In this document: piece by piece, positions 8,503 to 17,497 of the stretch
Numbering within the stretch: position 1 is the first letter of the stretch
Layout of the letters: every line of letters begins with the position of its first letter
NCBI RefSeq assembly: GCF_033898505.1
Contig: NZ_JAXAFK010000001.1
Coordinates: forward strand, 62,001-126,000
Length of the DNA stretch: 64,000 nt
Origin: Pectobacterium carotovorum
Lineage (GTDB): Bacteria > Pseudomonadota > Gammaproteobacteria > Enterobacterales > Enterobacteriaceae
Reading direction: 5' to 3'
Made by a program: the position numbers and the translations under genes
The notes under the pieces: generated by a model
Told to the model about the DNA's origin: nothing
What the model saw: only the letters and a program-made list of their open reading frames with translations
Database searches by the model: none

Positions 8503-9192
8503 TTATATAAATTGAATGCCTTTCTCGATGAGAGAGTTAGGAATATAACCATCGATGCCAAGATGGCGACAAAATTCCTCAAATTGAGGTAAAGAATGCG
8601 CTTCTGCCTTTTGATACATGTTATATATTCTGTTCTCTATTGTTTTGGGTGATACGTTCATTTTTCTGGCGATTTCTTTATTTGATAAACGCTGTAATAT
8701 CAGGAAAATAATATCCAACTCTGATTGAGTGAAAATGCTGGTTGTTAATTCGGTTTGTAACGTGGTCGGCTTCTTTTGGTCTATATATATGAGCGGAGAC
8801 CGCGTATCTAGAGGCCTGGCATTCCACATCGTACCAATACAAAGCTTATTTTCATCAAAGATGGGGATCTTTTCACTGACGAAAGGCGTCAGCGTTTTCT
8901 TTCCATACCAATAGTGTGTTTCGATGACTGTGACTCTTTGCTCACTGTTTTCTGTCAGCCTGTCATGTTCTTTTAAATCATCAGAAAGTTCTGCCCAACT
9001 GGCAGGAAATTCATCATCTAGTCGCCCTTCAATATCAAAACGCGTTGGCGTATTGGTATAGAGGTAAGCGGCTTTATTCATGTAAACATGGCGTGATGAT
9101 AAGTCTTTAATACCCCATGGTTCATTTAAACACTCCATCATAATAATCAGATTGCGAATATAATCAGTCATGTTTGTTTGTGATGATGGCAT
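8503..9192 (-). CDS. LuxR-type helix-turn-helix regulator with PAS-like sensor
   Basis: A 229-residue regulator. The N-terminal 150 residues have the look of a PAS sensor (NEPWGIKDLSSRHVYMNKAA near residue 23-42, then a YGKKTLTPFVSEKIPIFDE strand pair). The C-terminal third is a LuxR/GerE helix-turn-helix, with RLSNKEIARKMNVSPKTIEN as its recognition part. A very strong ribosome-binding site (AAGGAGGGCAGG) fixes the start at 9192. It is immediately upstream of, and on the same strand as, the NCS1 permease, so it probably controls that gene in response to a small molecule. No autoinducer-binding domain is visible, so it is not a quorum-sensing LuxR. Confidence 0.78.
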   Translation of the reverse strand: MPSSQTNMTDYIRNLIIMMECLNEPWGIKDLSSRHVYMNKAAYLYTNTPTRFDIEGRLDDEFPASWAELSDDLKEHDRLTENSEQRVTVIETHYWYGKKTLTPFVSEKIPIFDENKLCIGTMWNARPLDTRSPLIYIDQKKPTTLQTELTTSIFTQSELDIIFLILQRLSNKEIARKMNVSPKTIENRIYNMYQKAEAHSLPQFEEFCRHLGIDGYIPNSLIEKGIQFI

Positions 9193-9221
9193 CCTGCCCT
9201 CCTTAATAGGCCGGAACTAAT

Positions 9222-9635
9222 TCAACGGATCAATTTAGCTAAGTAATGTCGAGTATGCTTGTGCGCATATCCCGGTAGGTTTCCATATTCTTCGTATCCC
9301 AATTTTTCGTAGAACCCTTTGGCCTGGAACTCGAATGTATCCACATAAGCCAGATGGCAACCACGATTTAAAGCTTCTTTTTCAGCAGCCTGCATGAGTT
9401 GACGACCCAGTCCGCTTTTACGATATTTATCACTGACCCAAAGATATTGAACTTCTAATGCACCCCACCAGGTTCTGGAGATTAACCCGGCGATAATATT
9501 ATTTTCATCGTCTTTGAAATTTAAAAAGAGCGGAGAAATATCAACAGCGTCGTACTGTTCGTTGTGTTTCCAAAGGCTTGCTATTACAAATTCTTCTTCA
9601 TCTGAATCTGGTGTGTGAGTAATATTTAGATTCAT
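9222..9635 (-). CDS. GNAT-family N-acetyltransferase
   Basis: A 137-residue protein with the GNAT fold. The acetyl-CoA pyrophosphate-binding motif A is seen as YRKSGLGRQLMQAAEKEA (R-x-x-G-x-G) near residues 91-108, followed by GCHLAYVDTFEFQAKGFYEK, in which the FxAxxFYEKLGY motif B is typical of small-molecule acetyltransferases. The substrate is unknown. It lies 30 bases upstream of the LuxR-type gene on the same strand and may share its transcript. Confidence 0.8.
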   Translation of the reverse strand: MNLNITHTPDSDEEEFVIASLWKHNEQYDAVDISPLFLNFKDDENNIIAGLISRTWWGALEVQYLWVSDKYRKSGLGRQLMQAAEKEALNRGCHLAYVDTFEFQAKGFYEKLGYEEYGNLPGYAHKHTRHYLAKLIR

Positions 9636-10182
9636 TACAATAAAACCTCATTATTAGCACGCTAAATTATACTTCTAATGTGAATATTTCTTTATCATAT
9701 CGAGCATATTTAGGCAAGAGTGGATTTCACCCGTTCTTAGGCTGCTGTATCGTTCTATGATAAGAAACATAATCTGATATTTGTTGATCGTATACAGGTA
9801 AAAATCAGAAAGTCAGCACGTATTTGCCCCACCAGGGAAAATATCCGATAATTTATAATGAAAACGTATGTTTTGTCGAAAAATATGTTTTTTATGAGTA
9901 GGTTACTTCTCTATTTTTCTCCTTGATTAACTTATCATTCTGCCCGGTTTATGTCAGCGAAATGCACCACGGTTTCGCTGGCGTTCCTCTCTCGCTCATC
10001 TCCTCTGCCAACGTATGTTGCAACCTATGCAAAAAGGCGACATTGTTATTCCCCGTCGTAGCATGGTTGCTTCAGGGCTGAGTTACTGCGTCTCATGACG
10101 TTGTTCTGGCGGAACGCGTACTCGCGCGCCATTTTTGCCATTCATGTTTTTCTATTCACGCATAGGCCGGAGAGTGGGTTGC
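9636..10182. other. 547-base intergenic region without recognised gene
   Basis: AT-rich divergent region between the acetyltransferase and the LysR gene. It should hold both promoters, but no convincing operator, repeat or small RNA was identified. Confidence 0.5.
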
Positions 10183-11076
10183 ATGTCGTTGAAAGCGTTA
10201 CGCACGTTAGTCGCGATTGCTCAGTATGGATCGTTTGCCCGCGCGGCTGAAGCCGTGTGCCTGACGCAATCTGCCGTCAGCCTGCATGTTCGCAGTCTGG
10301 AAGAAGACTTCAAGGTGTTGCTTTTCGATCGTTCACGTCGCGTTCCGGTACTCACGGAAGCTGGACATCGTGCGGTAGAGCAGGCGCGGGATATTCTTGC
10401 GCAGTATGACGGCATTGCCGCCGAATTCGGCGAGGGCGGAGAACTGGCCGGGCGCTTGCGAATTGGCGCGATCCAGACCGCGTTGGCTGGTGTCTTACCC
10501 GCCGCGCTGGCCGCATTGCGTCGTGCTCATCCACGCCTGCGTGTACTGGTGAACTCTGGGATGTCGGCGGAACTGGCGATTCGCATTGATGCTGGCGAGC
10601 TGGACGCTGCCGTAACCACTGAGCCGGTAAAACCCTATCCAACCGGTCTGGTAAGTACGCCGCTGTATCAGGAAGGATTCTGGATCGTTGCCCCCTCGGC
10701 GCTGGCGTCTCTGGATGCCAGACAACTCCTGCAAGCACACCCTTTTATTCGTTTCGATCGTCGCGCCTGGGCTGGAAGAACCATCGATCGCGAACTGCGC
10801 CGCCAGCGGCTGCGGGTACAAACCGATATGGAGCTGGACAGTCAGGAAGCGATTGTACAGATGGTCGCCAGCGGGCTTGGCGTGGCGGTGATTCCGCTGT
10901 CCGAACGGGAGAGGGGCCGCCTGGATAATCTGACGTGTATCCCCTTTGGTGAGCCTCAACAGCAGCGGCGTGTTGTGCTGCTGGAACGTGACGATCGCCC
11001 GGCAACGCGCCTGGCGGCGGCACTGGCGGAAGCGATCCGAGCGCAGTCTGGTGAAGATGCCATTCATGAGAAATAA
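10183..11076 (+). CDS. LysR-family transcriptional regulator
   Basis: A 297-residue regulator. The helix-turn-helix lies at about residues 4-62, including AEAVCLTQSAVSLHVRSLEE, and is followed by a periplasmic-binding-protein-like effector domain. The open frame begins 48 bases earlier, but MSLKALRTLVAIAQYGSF is where LysR proteins normally begin. The gene is followed after about 150 bases by an AEC-family transporter on the same strand, so the regulator may control that carrier. The inducer is not predictable from the sequence. Confidence 0.85.
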   Translation: MSLKALRTLVAIAQYGSFARAAEAVCLTQSAVSLHVRSLEEDFKVLLFDRSRRVPVLTEAGHRAVEQARDILAQYDGIAAEFGEGGELAGRLRIGAIQTALAGVLPAALAALRRAHPRLRVLVNSGMSAELAIRIDAGELDAAVTTEPVKPYPTGLVSTPLYQEGFWIVAPSALASLDARQLLQAHPFIRFDRRAWAGRTIDRELRRQRLRVQTDMELDSQEAIVQMVASGLGVAVIPLSERERGRLDNLTCIPFGEPQQQRRVVLLERDDRPATRLAAALAEAIRAQSGEDAIHEK

Positions 11077-11222
11077 TTGAGTTAACGTTGAGTTAATCTC
11101 GTTTTTTTCTCATCAGAAGTCCCGCTATGGTAGTGCCTGTTTCTTCAATTCAGGTACTGAGTCATGGCCTCCAATCCGCAATCCTTCTTTCTTTTATCTT
11201 CTGCGCCGTGGCGTGTCAGCCG

Positions 11223-12149
11223 ATGATCGCCTCACTCCTGCTGGCGCTGTTGCCGATCGCGCTACTGATCGTGCTGGGATCGTGGTTACGCCAGCGATCT
11301 TTTTTGGCTGCGGCATTTTGGCCACAGGCTGAAAGGTTGGGTTATTACATTCTGCTTCCCGCGCTATTCCTACATGGGCTGGCGACGGCGCGTCTGGATG
11401 GCGTGCCGGTAGCGGCGATGATCCTGACGCTGGTGTGCTCAACGCTGGCTGTCGCTGCCGGGCTGGCTGTTGCGCGCCGCTTATTCCCCGTCAATGATGC
11501 GGCGTTTACCTCTCTATTTCAGGGAGGTGTTCGTTTTAACAACTACGTTGGCGTGTCTGCCGCCGCCGGGCTGTTTGGCGCACACGGCGTAGCGCTCGCG
11601 GCCGTCGCGAACGCGGCGATTGTGCCGACGGTCAATATTCTCTGTGTCTTGGTCTTTGCCCGCTACGGCAATACAGAGACTCCCTCATTCAAGAACATCG
11701 TGCGGCTACTGGCGCTGAACCCGCTAGTGGTGGCCTGCGCGATTGGCATCGTTTTGCAGATTACCGGATTAGGTTTGCCGCCGGGGATTGATCCAGTCCT
11801 GAAATCGCTGGGGCAGGCATCGCTGCCGCTGGGGCTGCTGTGCGTGGGCGCGGCGCTGGATTTCTCCGCTGCGCGTAGCTGGCTGCGCCCTGTGGTGATT
11901 TCATCATGTGCGAAATTTATTGCGATGCCACTCGTGACAATCGTCGCCTGCCATCTCTTCAATCTGTCTGGCCCGGCAGCGATTGCAGCCTTGCTGTTTC
12001 AGGCGCTGCCGACGGCATCGTCGTCCTACATCATGGCCCGTCAGTTGGGTGGTGATGCACCGTTGATGGCGGGCATCATTGCGGTTCAAACACTGGTAGC
12101 AGGCGTCGCGCTGCCGCTGGCTGTTCTTGGGCTGGGTAGGCTGCTGTAA
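11223..12149 (+). CDS. AEC-family (auxin efflux carrier-like) transporter
   Basis: A polytopic protein of about 308 residues with ten hydrophobic segments in two five-helix halves separated by a short loop near residue 150. Conserved AEC features include GLGLPPGIDPVLKSLGQASL before the second half and a QALPTASSSYIMARQLGGD loop near the end. The frame is open from an ATG at 11127, but the first 32 residues are unusual, and the ATG at 11223 puts helix 1 at the N-terminus as in the family. No clear ribosome-binding site decides between them. Bacterial AEC proteins export or import organic acids; the name auxin carrier comes from plants and need not apply. Confidence 0.78.
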   Translation: MIASLLLALLPIALLIVLGSWLRQRSFLAAAFWPQAERLGYYILLPALFLHGLATARLDGVPVAAMILTLVCSTLAVAAGLAVARRLFPVNDAAFTSLFQGGVRFNNYVGVSAAAGLFGAHGVALAAVANAAIVPTVNILCVLVFARYGNTETPSFKNIVRLLALNPLVVACAIGIVLQITGLGLPPGIDPVLKSLGQASLPLGLLCVGAALDFSAARSWLRPVVISSCAKFIAMPLVTIVACHLFNLSGPAAIAALLFQALPTASSSYIMARQLGGDAPLMAGIIAVQTLVAGVALPLAVLGLGRLL

Positions 12150-12261
12150 ATGTCTCGAATGTTCTTTTTGTAACAATGCCTTGTTAACGGCATGGTGATT
12201 TGTTCTTTTCTATCTAATTGTATTTTAAGTGAATTAATCATTTTATTGAAATGACAATAAT

Positions 12262-12280
12262 AATGCGTATAGTTATCATT
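12262..12280. promoter_or_regulatory. Fur box upstream of fhuE
   Basis: AATGCGTATAGTTATCATT matches the 19-base Fur consensus (AATGATAATnATTATCATT) at about 14 of 18 informative positions, with the right half perfect. It stands 78 bases before the siderophore receptor start, where iron-dependent repression would be expected. Confidence 0.65.
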
Positions 12281-12357
12281 TACCTTTCTGTGCAAATGTT
12301 GACAAGAAACGCCTCAGCATCTCGCCAAAATCACCATCAGTTAACCGAGGATATACC

Positions 12358-14604
12358 ATGTCTTTTGGAGTTACTCGCGCCGAAAAAACGCGCGTTTGTG
12401 ATTCTTCGCTGGCCGGAGCAAAACCATTCGGAGTCTCTCTTCTCGCCCTGTTGATTTCAGCTTCTTTCCTGCCTGCTCAAGCCGCTGCCGAAGAAAATCC
12501 TGCCTCAGGCGATACGCTTGTGGTCAGCGCGACCGCCAATGCTAACGCGGAGGCCAGCGACCCGCAGGATTACAGCGTGAAAGTCACTAACGCCGGAACG
12601 AAGATGACGCTGACGCCGCGTGATATCCCGCAGTCGGTGAGCGTTATCAGCCAGCAGCGTATCGAAGATCAGGGGTTGCAGACGATTGGCGAAGTCATGG
12701 CGAACACGACCGGTGTGTCCTCTAAAATTATCGACTCCGAACGTGCAACGTACTTCGCTCGCGGTTTCCGTATCACTAACTACTTGTTCGACGGTATTCC
12801 GACGGTCGTTAACGAAATCTGGGATTTTGGTGATTCTGGCTCAGACACGGCAATCTACGATCGTATCGAGGTGGTACGTGGGGCGACCGGGCTAATGACC
12901 GGAACAGGTAACCCTTCTGCGGCGGTGAACATGGTGCGCAAACATGCGGACAGTCGCGAATTTAAAGGCTCGGTATCCGGTAGTTACGGCTCGTGGGATA
13001 AACAGCGGATGGTGGCCGATTTGTCTGCGCCGCTGACGGAGTCCGGCAACGTGCGTGGGCGTGTGGTTACGGGCTATCAGGATAATGACACCTGGCTCGA
13101 TCGCTATAATAGCCGCAAAAAATTCCTCTACGGTGTGATTGATGCCGATGTGACTGATTCCACCACATTGTCAATTGGCTATGATTATCAGGATAGTCAC
13201 ATCACTAACCCAACGTGGGGTGGGTTGCCGACGTGGAATAGCGATGGTAGCCGCATTCGTTTTGATCGTAGTTTTAACACCGCACCAAACTGGAGCTACT
13301 CGGATAAAACCTCGAAGAAGGTTTTTGCCGATCTAACCCAGCGTTTTGATAACGGCTGGCAAGTACGCATGAATGGTACGCATGCAGAAAACGACTTTGA
13401 CTCAAAACTGATGTATGCCAATGGTTTCCCGGATAAAGATACCGGAATACTGGTTGATCCGTTCGGCGGTAATGTCGGTGCTTATGGTGGATGGAATAAG
13501 GGAACACGTAAGGTTGATGCGATTGATACTTACGCGTCTGGCCCGTTCGAATTACTGGGACGCCAGCATGAGTTGGTGGTAGGCGGTAGCTATACTCGGC
13601 AGCGCAATCAATTCGCTAATGCCCAATCGACGATAAGCCCTGCGGATATGGGCAATTTTTACAACTGGAATGGCAATAGTGCCGATCCTACATGGGGGTC
13701 TTGGGTGGGTAGCACTTTTGTGCCGGGACTCTGGAATAATGATTATGAGCACTCAACCACACGACAGAAATCCCTTTATACCTCAGCACGATTCTCGTTA
13801 GCTGATCCCTTGCACCTGATTGCTGGCGCACGTTATACCGACTGGAGCATTATTGGTTCGACGGGAGATACCAGCAACAATCGCGTGACGCCTTATGTTG
13901 GTCTGGTGTATGACATCAACGATACCTGGTCAGCGTATGCCAGCTATACCGATATCTTCCAGCCGCAAACGCAGAAAGACATTAATAAAAAATATCTGTC
14001 TCCGACGACGGGTAAAAACTACGAAACCGGTGTTAAAGGGGACTGGTATAACAGCCGCCTGACGGCGTCGGTATCCGTTTTCCGCATTGAACAGGATAAC
14101 GTGGGGCAATCAACGGGGATCGCGATTCCTGGCGGTGGCGGAGAATTTGCCTATCGTTCAGTTGATGGTGTCGTCAGCAAAGGTATCGAGTTTGAAGTTA
14201 ACGGTGCGGTGACGGATAACTGGCAAATGACGTTTGGCGGTACGCGCTATGTGGTTGACGATCGGGACGGTAAGTCGGTCAATCCAGAACAGCCGCGCAC
14301 GTCGTTCAAGCTGTTTACCCGTTACCAATTGCCAACGCTGCCGGAGTTAACCGTGGGCGGCGGTGTGAACTGGCAAAATGGTATCTGGCAGGAAGGATCT
14401 GGCCCGCAAAACACCACGCTGCGCGCCGAGCAGGGCAGCTACGCGCTGGTTAATCTGTTTGGCCGCTATCAGGTGACCAAGCAACTGGCGGTGCAGGCGA
14501 ATATCAACAACCTGTTTGATAAAGAGTATAGCGACTACCTTGCGCCTTATGCCGTGTATGGCACGCCGCGCAGCGTCTCGATGACCGTTAACTATAATTT
14601 TTAG
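12358..14604 (+). CDS. fhuE: FhuE-like TonB-dependent ferric hydroxamate receptor
   Basis: A 748-residue outer membrane receptor that aligns in memory with E. coli FhuE throughout: GTKMTLTPRDIPQSVSVISQ, then DRIEVVRGATGLMTGTGNPS, NMVRKHADSREFKG and the final YGTPRSVSMTVNYNF ending in phenylalanine. E. coli FhuE imports ferric coprogen, rhodotorulic acid and ferrioxamine B using TonB energy. A Sec signal peptide ends near PAQAAAEE and a TonB box-like DTLVVSA follows. The N-terminus is a little longer than usual; MSFGVTRAEK follows a weak GAGG site. It is monocistronic, preceded by a Fur box and followed by a strong hairpin. Confidence 0.88.
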   Translation: MSFGVTRAEKTRVCDSSLAGAKPFGVSLLALLISASFLPAQAAAEENPASGDTLVVSATANANAEASDPQDYSVKVTNAGTKMTLTPRDIPQSVSVISQQRIEDQGLQTIGEVMANTTGVSSKIIDSERATYFARGFRITNYLFDGIPTVVNEIWDFGDSGSDTAIYDRIEVVRGATGLMTGTGNPSAAVNMVRKHADSREFKGSVSGSYGSWDKQRMVADLSAPLTESGNVRGRVVTGYQDNDTWLDRYNSRKKFLYGVIDADVTDSTTLSIGYDYQDSHITNPTWGGLPTWNSDGSRIRFDRSFNTAPNWSYSDKTSKKVFADLTQRFDNGWQVRMNGTHAENDFDSKLMYANGFPDKDTGILVDPFGGNVGAYGGWNKGTRKVDAIDTYASGPFELLGRQHELVVGGSYTRQRNQFANAQSTISPADMGNFYNWNGNSADPTWGSWVGSTFVPGLWNNDYEHSTTRQKSLYTSARFSLADPLHLIAGARYTDWSIIGSTGDTSNNRVTPYVGLVYDINDTWSAYASYTDIFQPQTQKDINKKYLSPTTGKNYETGVKGDWYNSRLTASVSVFRIEQDNVGQSTGIAIPGGGGEFAYRSVDGVVSKGIEFEVNGAVTDNWQMTFGGTRYVVDDRDGKSVNPEQPRTSFKLFTRYQLPTLPELTVGGGVNWQNGIWQEGSGPQNTTLRAEQGSYALVNLFGRYQVTKQLAVQANINNLFDKEYSDYLAPYAVYGTPRSVSMTVNYNF

Positions 14605-14676
14605 CTTGATGTTTTGAGCTGATAAAGAAGTGTTGGCTACAACATGTAGATGTAATATTACGTGTGTCTTAATAAT

Positions 14677-14711
14677 GTTTCCTCGTTCATCATATCGATG
14701 AACGAGGAAAC
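14677..14711. terminator. hairpin between fhuE and a convergent gene
   Basis: A perfect 14-base-pair inverted repeat (GTTTCCTCGTTCAT, seven-base loop, ATGAACGAGGAAAC) lies between the two stop codons. Neither side has a strong U-tract, so it may act as a bidirectional terminator or as an RNA-stabilising hairpin. Confidence 0.6.
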
Positions 14712-14720
14712 TATTGCTAA

Positions 14721-15170
14721 TTAACCTGCGACTAACCAGAAAGAAAGCATCGGGATTTGAATGTAGAATAACGTTTTATCTTCAACCGGCCACAGTTGAA
14801 GGCTGACATTAAGGTTTTGATATTTTAAATTATCCAGGAATAAAGCGTTTCCGCCTTTATAATTGTGCGGATTATTAGCTTTTCCTTCATGATAACGAAC
14901 ATTCTCTGCGGAGCCTCCGTCGAAACTGACGGTGGCAGAGCCAGATGTCGCACTGGGATCTTTATCAAGCAAGTTAATATCCACCGTTGCATTAAAAGGA
15001 ACGTGATGAATATTGACTGCGATAGTAATATTGGCACTGTAATCACTTATTGAATTAACTTTTATCGTGCCGCATTCACTCATGCTTCCTCTGGAAAATA
15101 GTTGCCATGATGCGGGCAATACTTTTCCTGCGGTGGCTGCTGTTCCTACAAATTGTGTGATTTTAGCCAT
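14721..15170 (-). CDS. hypothetical 149-residue protein, probable beta-sandwich
   Basis: Not recognised. The protein starts MAKITQFVGTAATAGKVLPA with a GAGAGA ribosome-binding site, has no signal peptide or membrane helix, and its strand-like alternation (SANITIAVNIHHVPFNATVD, LNVSLQLWPVEDKTLFYIQI) suggests a small all-beta fold. There is a run NNPHNYKGGNALFLDN with Asn/Gly turns. Two features recall small lectin-like or secreted accessory proteins, but this is weak. It is a single gene in AT-rich surroundings, convergent with fhuE, and 430 bases of non-coding sequence precede the next gene. Confidence 0.6.
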   Translation of the reverse strand: MAKITQFVGTAATAGKVLPASWQLFSRGSMSECGTIKVNSISDYSANITIAVNIHHVPFNATVDINLLDKDPSATSGSATVSFDGGSAENVRYHEGKANNPHNYKGGNALFLDNLKYQNLNVSLQLWPVEDKTLFYIQIPMLSFWLVAG

Positions 15171-15506
15171 TTTTATTCTCTCTCAATTAAGTTTTGTGTA
15201 TGTCCCCATGCGTAACAAATGAAATAATCGGTCGCTCACATTGTTAATATTGAGTTTTGATATATTTTTTTGTTTGCATGTTAAATAAATTTAATTGTAA
15301 TTAGGGTAATGCACAATATGACTTGTGGATGAGGGAGAGATGGCGTATGTCAAATTGAATACTATTTAACTCCATAATGAGTAATGTCTTCTTGTATCTC
15401 CTGGTTAGCTAATAATGGGCTGTTTTTAAATACTCGAACTTGTTGAAGGAAATTATTCTAAAGATTAAGTAAAAGAATATTCCCATCGACGGCATTTATG
15501 GGGGAT

Positions 15507-15540
15507 AAGCGTCAGGCATTGACGCTTTTTGTTTGTTTGC
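15507..15540 (+). terminator. orphan rho-independent terminator, possible small RNA 3' end
   Basis: An eight-base-pair stem (AAGCGTCA, loop GGCAT, TGACGCTT) runs straight into TTTGTTTGTTTG, a textbook terminator on the plus strand. No plus-strand gene lies upstream closer than fhuE, 900 bases away and with its own hairpin. A second small stem (CCCAT...ATGGG) occurs just before it. Confidence 0.65.
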
Positions 15541-15597
15541 TAAGGTAATGGAAAAAACACGCTATTCAATCATCGTTACCCGTCAGGAAGACTGAGA

Positions 15598-16347
15598 ATG
15601 ATCTCAACGCAATACGTCAGCCGAATCGCGCTGGCACATGAAAAGGTGGACTCATTCGAGGTTTATCCGTTTTCTATCCCGTCGATTCGCTCGCTGGATA
15701 AGCTGGAACTGCACCCGAAAGTCACCTTTTTTATCGGCGAAAATGGCTCAGGAAAATCCACGTTGTTAGAAGCCATTGCTGTTTCGATGGGGTTCAACCC
15801 GGAAGGCGGTACCCGCAATTTCAACTTCGGCACCCGTACCTCGCATTCCAGGCTGTCGCATTTCCTGCGTGTGGCGAAAGGGATTAAGAAACCTAAAAAC
15901 GGTTTCTTCTTACGCGCCGAGAGCTTTTTCAATGTCGCGACGGAAATTGAGCGGCTGGATAGCGAGCCCAGTTTTGGTCCCCCCGCGATTAACTCCTATG
16001 GCGGCCATTCGCTGCATGAACAATCCCACGGCGAATCCTTCATGGCGCTACTGCTCAATCGGTTTGGCAAAGAGGGGATTTATCTGCTCGACGAACCGGA
16101 AGCCGCGCTGTCGCCCAGCAGGCAACTGGCTGCTATTGCCCGCATGCACGATCTCATCCGAGAAGGATCGCAGTTTGTTATTGCAACCCATTCTCCGATT
16201 CTGATGGCGTATCCCGACGCGACTATCTTTCAGTTCGGTGAAGACGGAATACAACAGGTCGCGTATGAGGACACGGAGCACTACCAGATTACGCGTGCTT
16301 TCCTGAACAACCCTGAGCGCATGCTGCGCGAGCTGATGGTGGAATAG
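15598..16347 (+). CDS. AAA-family ATPase, predicted stand-alone ATP-binding protein
   Basis: A 249-residue ABC-ATPase-like protein. Walker A is GENGSGKST at about residues 47-55, a signature-like SHGESF follows at about residues 143-148, Walker B is IYLLDEPEAALS near 160-171, and the switch histidine is in ATHSPILM. This matches the small COG3910-type predicted ATPases with no membrane partner. Their function is not established. It is transcribed alone, convergent with the pore-forming-toxin operon whose last gene ends 32 bases away. Confidence 0.8.
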   Translation: MISTQYVSRIALAHEKVDSFEVYPFSIPSIRSLDKLELHPKVTFFIGENGSGKSTLLEAIAVSMGFNPEGGTRNFNFGTRTSHSRLSHFLRVAKGIKKPKNGFFLRAESFFNVATEIERLDSEPSFGPPAINSYGGHSLHEQSHGESFMALLLNRFGKEGIYLLDEPEAALSPSRQLAAIARMHDLIREGSQFVIATHSPILMAYPDATIFQFGEDGIQQVAYEDTEHYQITRAFLNNPERMLRELMVE

Positions 16348-16378
16348 TGCTCTAAGAGTCGGTATATAGCACATTCAT

Positions 16379-17431
16379 TTATATCGTTTTAAATTGTGTG
16401 TTGAACTGAGGATTACTAATCGCCGTAATATGGGATTGAATAATCTGCCACTCTGCACAAGCACTTTGGAACCAGGCATTAGCGACAACAATGACGCTGT
16501 TATCTGTCGCTTGGCTCAAATTCTGAATAATAGCCTCCATTTCACCTTGATAGATATTCCATGTGGTGCGCATCTCATCCAGTGTTTGATTGATGGTATC
16601 AATGTCGCTGATGACGTAGCCACTGCTCAGAGTTAACCCCTTGAGGCAGGCCACCGTGCGTTCATCGTTACTCAGCCCCTCTTGCTGCGTGATAATTTTT
16701 TGCTGGTAATCGCTGATTTGCTTCTCCATATCAGCGAGTTGATCTTTGGCTTCGATGAGAGAGGAAACGCCAATACCAGCCAGTATGAGGGAGAGGCCTC
16801 CAGTAATCGGTGCCAGAAGAATGCCAAATATTGTTTCGAGAATGCTCTGGTGTTCGGCAGACTGCGCATTAGCGATCGTCTGTCGATCTTTTCCAATTTG
16901 AGTGCGCAGATTGCTGATCTGGGTGTTGATGGAGTCAATCGTAATGCTAATGCTGTCCTCCTGTGCCTGAACCTGAGCAATCGTCTGTTGCATGGTTTCT
17001 TCGGCATCCATCATCTGCTCTTCGAACCCCTTCAATGTCGAGATATAGTTGTTCATCTGGCTCTGCATTGCCTGTAACGGGGGAGATAATGCCTGTAACT
17101 GGCTCACGGCCTGTTCCCGTAACTCGGAGGAAAATTGCGTTTCCAGTTGCTGGAATAACTGAGTGAGAGGCCCCTGTGCGGCGGTGATAGCATCACCACA
17201 GGTAGCGATAGCGTTCAGAATGTCACTCTGGAAATATAGAGTACCGCTGCGGCGCCAGGCTACGACCAACTGCTGAGCATTGCCCAAATCCTGATCGAGT
17301 TGAGAATACCAGGATGCATTAACTGATTGAATTTCTGCTTCAATCAATGCCTGACAGGAAGAATGTAATAGCGCCATCGCGCTTTGGGAGCGGTCTATTT
17401 GCGTATTGCAGGCTTGCGCGTTAAACGTCAT
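16379..17431 (-). CDS. alpha-helical pore-forming toxin-like protein, one hydrophobic head
   Basis: A 350-residue, almost entirely helical protein with long coiled-coil-like stretches (IAQVQAQEDSISITIDSINT) and one hydrophobic segment at about residues 198-226 (IFGILLAPITGGLSLILAGI) between long helices. This is the ClyA/HBL/Nhe-like alpha-pore-forming toxin pattern, as in Vibrio MakB/MakE and the C components of AhlABC and SmhABC. There is no signal peptide. It is the last gene of a five-gene operon and is separated from the preceding gene by a perfect palindrome. Assignment as the C-type component rests on its single short hydrophobic head and is inference. Confidence 0.68.
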   Translation of the reverse strand: MTFNAQACNTQIDRSQSAMALLHSSCQALIEAEIQSVNASWYSQLDQDLGNAQQLVVAWRRSGTLYFQSDILNAIATCGDAITAAQGPLTQLFQQLETQFSSELREQAVSQLQALSPPLQAMQSQMNNYISTLKGFEEQMMDAEETMQQTIAQVQAQEDSISITIDSINTQISNLRTQIGKDRQTIANAQSAEHQSILETIFGILLAPITGGLSLILAGIGVSSLIEAKDQLADMEKQISDYQQKIITQQEGLSNDERTVACLKGLTLSSGYVISDIDTINQTLDEMRTTWNIYQGEMEAIIQNLSQATDNSVIVVANAWFQSACAEWQIIQSHITAISNPQFNTQFKTI

Positions 17432-17456
17432 GAGATCACCTTGCTGGATTGTGTGA

Positions 17457-17480
17457 TCTCGCCCTTTTAAAAGGGCGAGA
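17457..17480. repeat. perfect palindrome between two toxin-like genes
   Basis: TCTCGCCCTTTT is followed directly by its reverse complement, giving a 24-base perfect palindrome in the 66-base gap between the second and third pore-forming-toxin-like genes. It has no U-tract on the transcribed strand, so an mRNA hairpin for stability or partial attenuation is likelier than full termination. Confidence 0.7.
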
Positions 17481-17497
17481 TAATAAAGGGCGTGATA

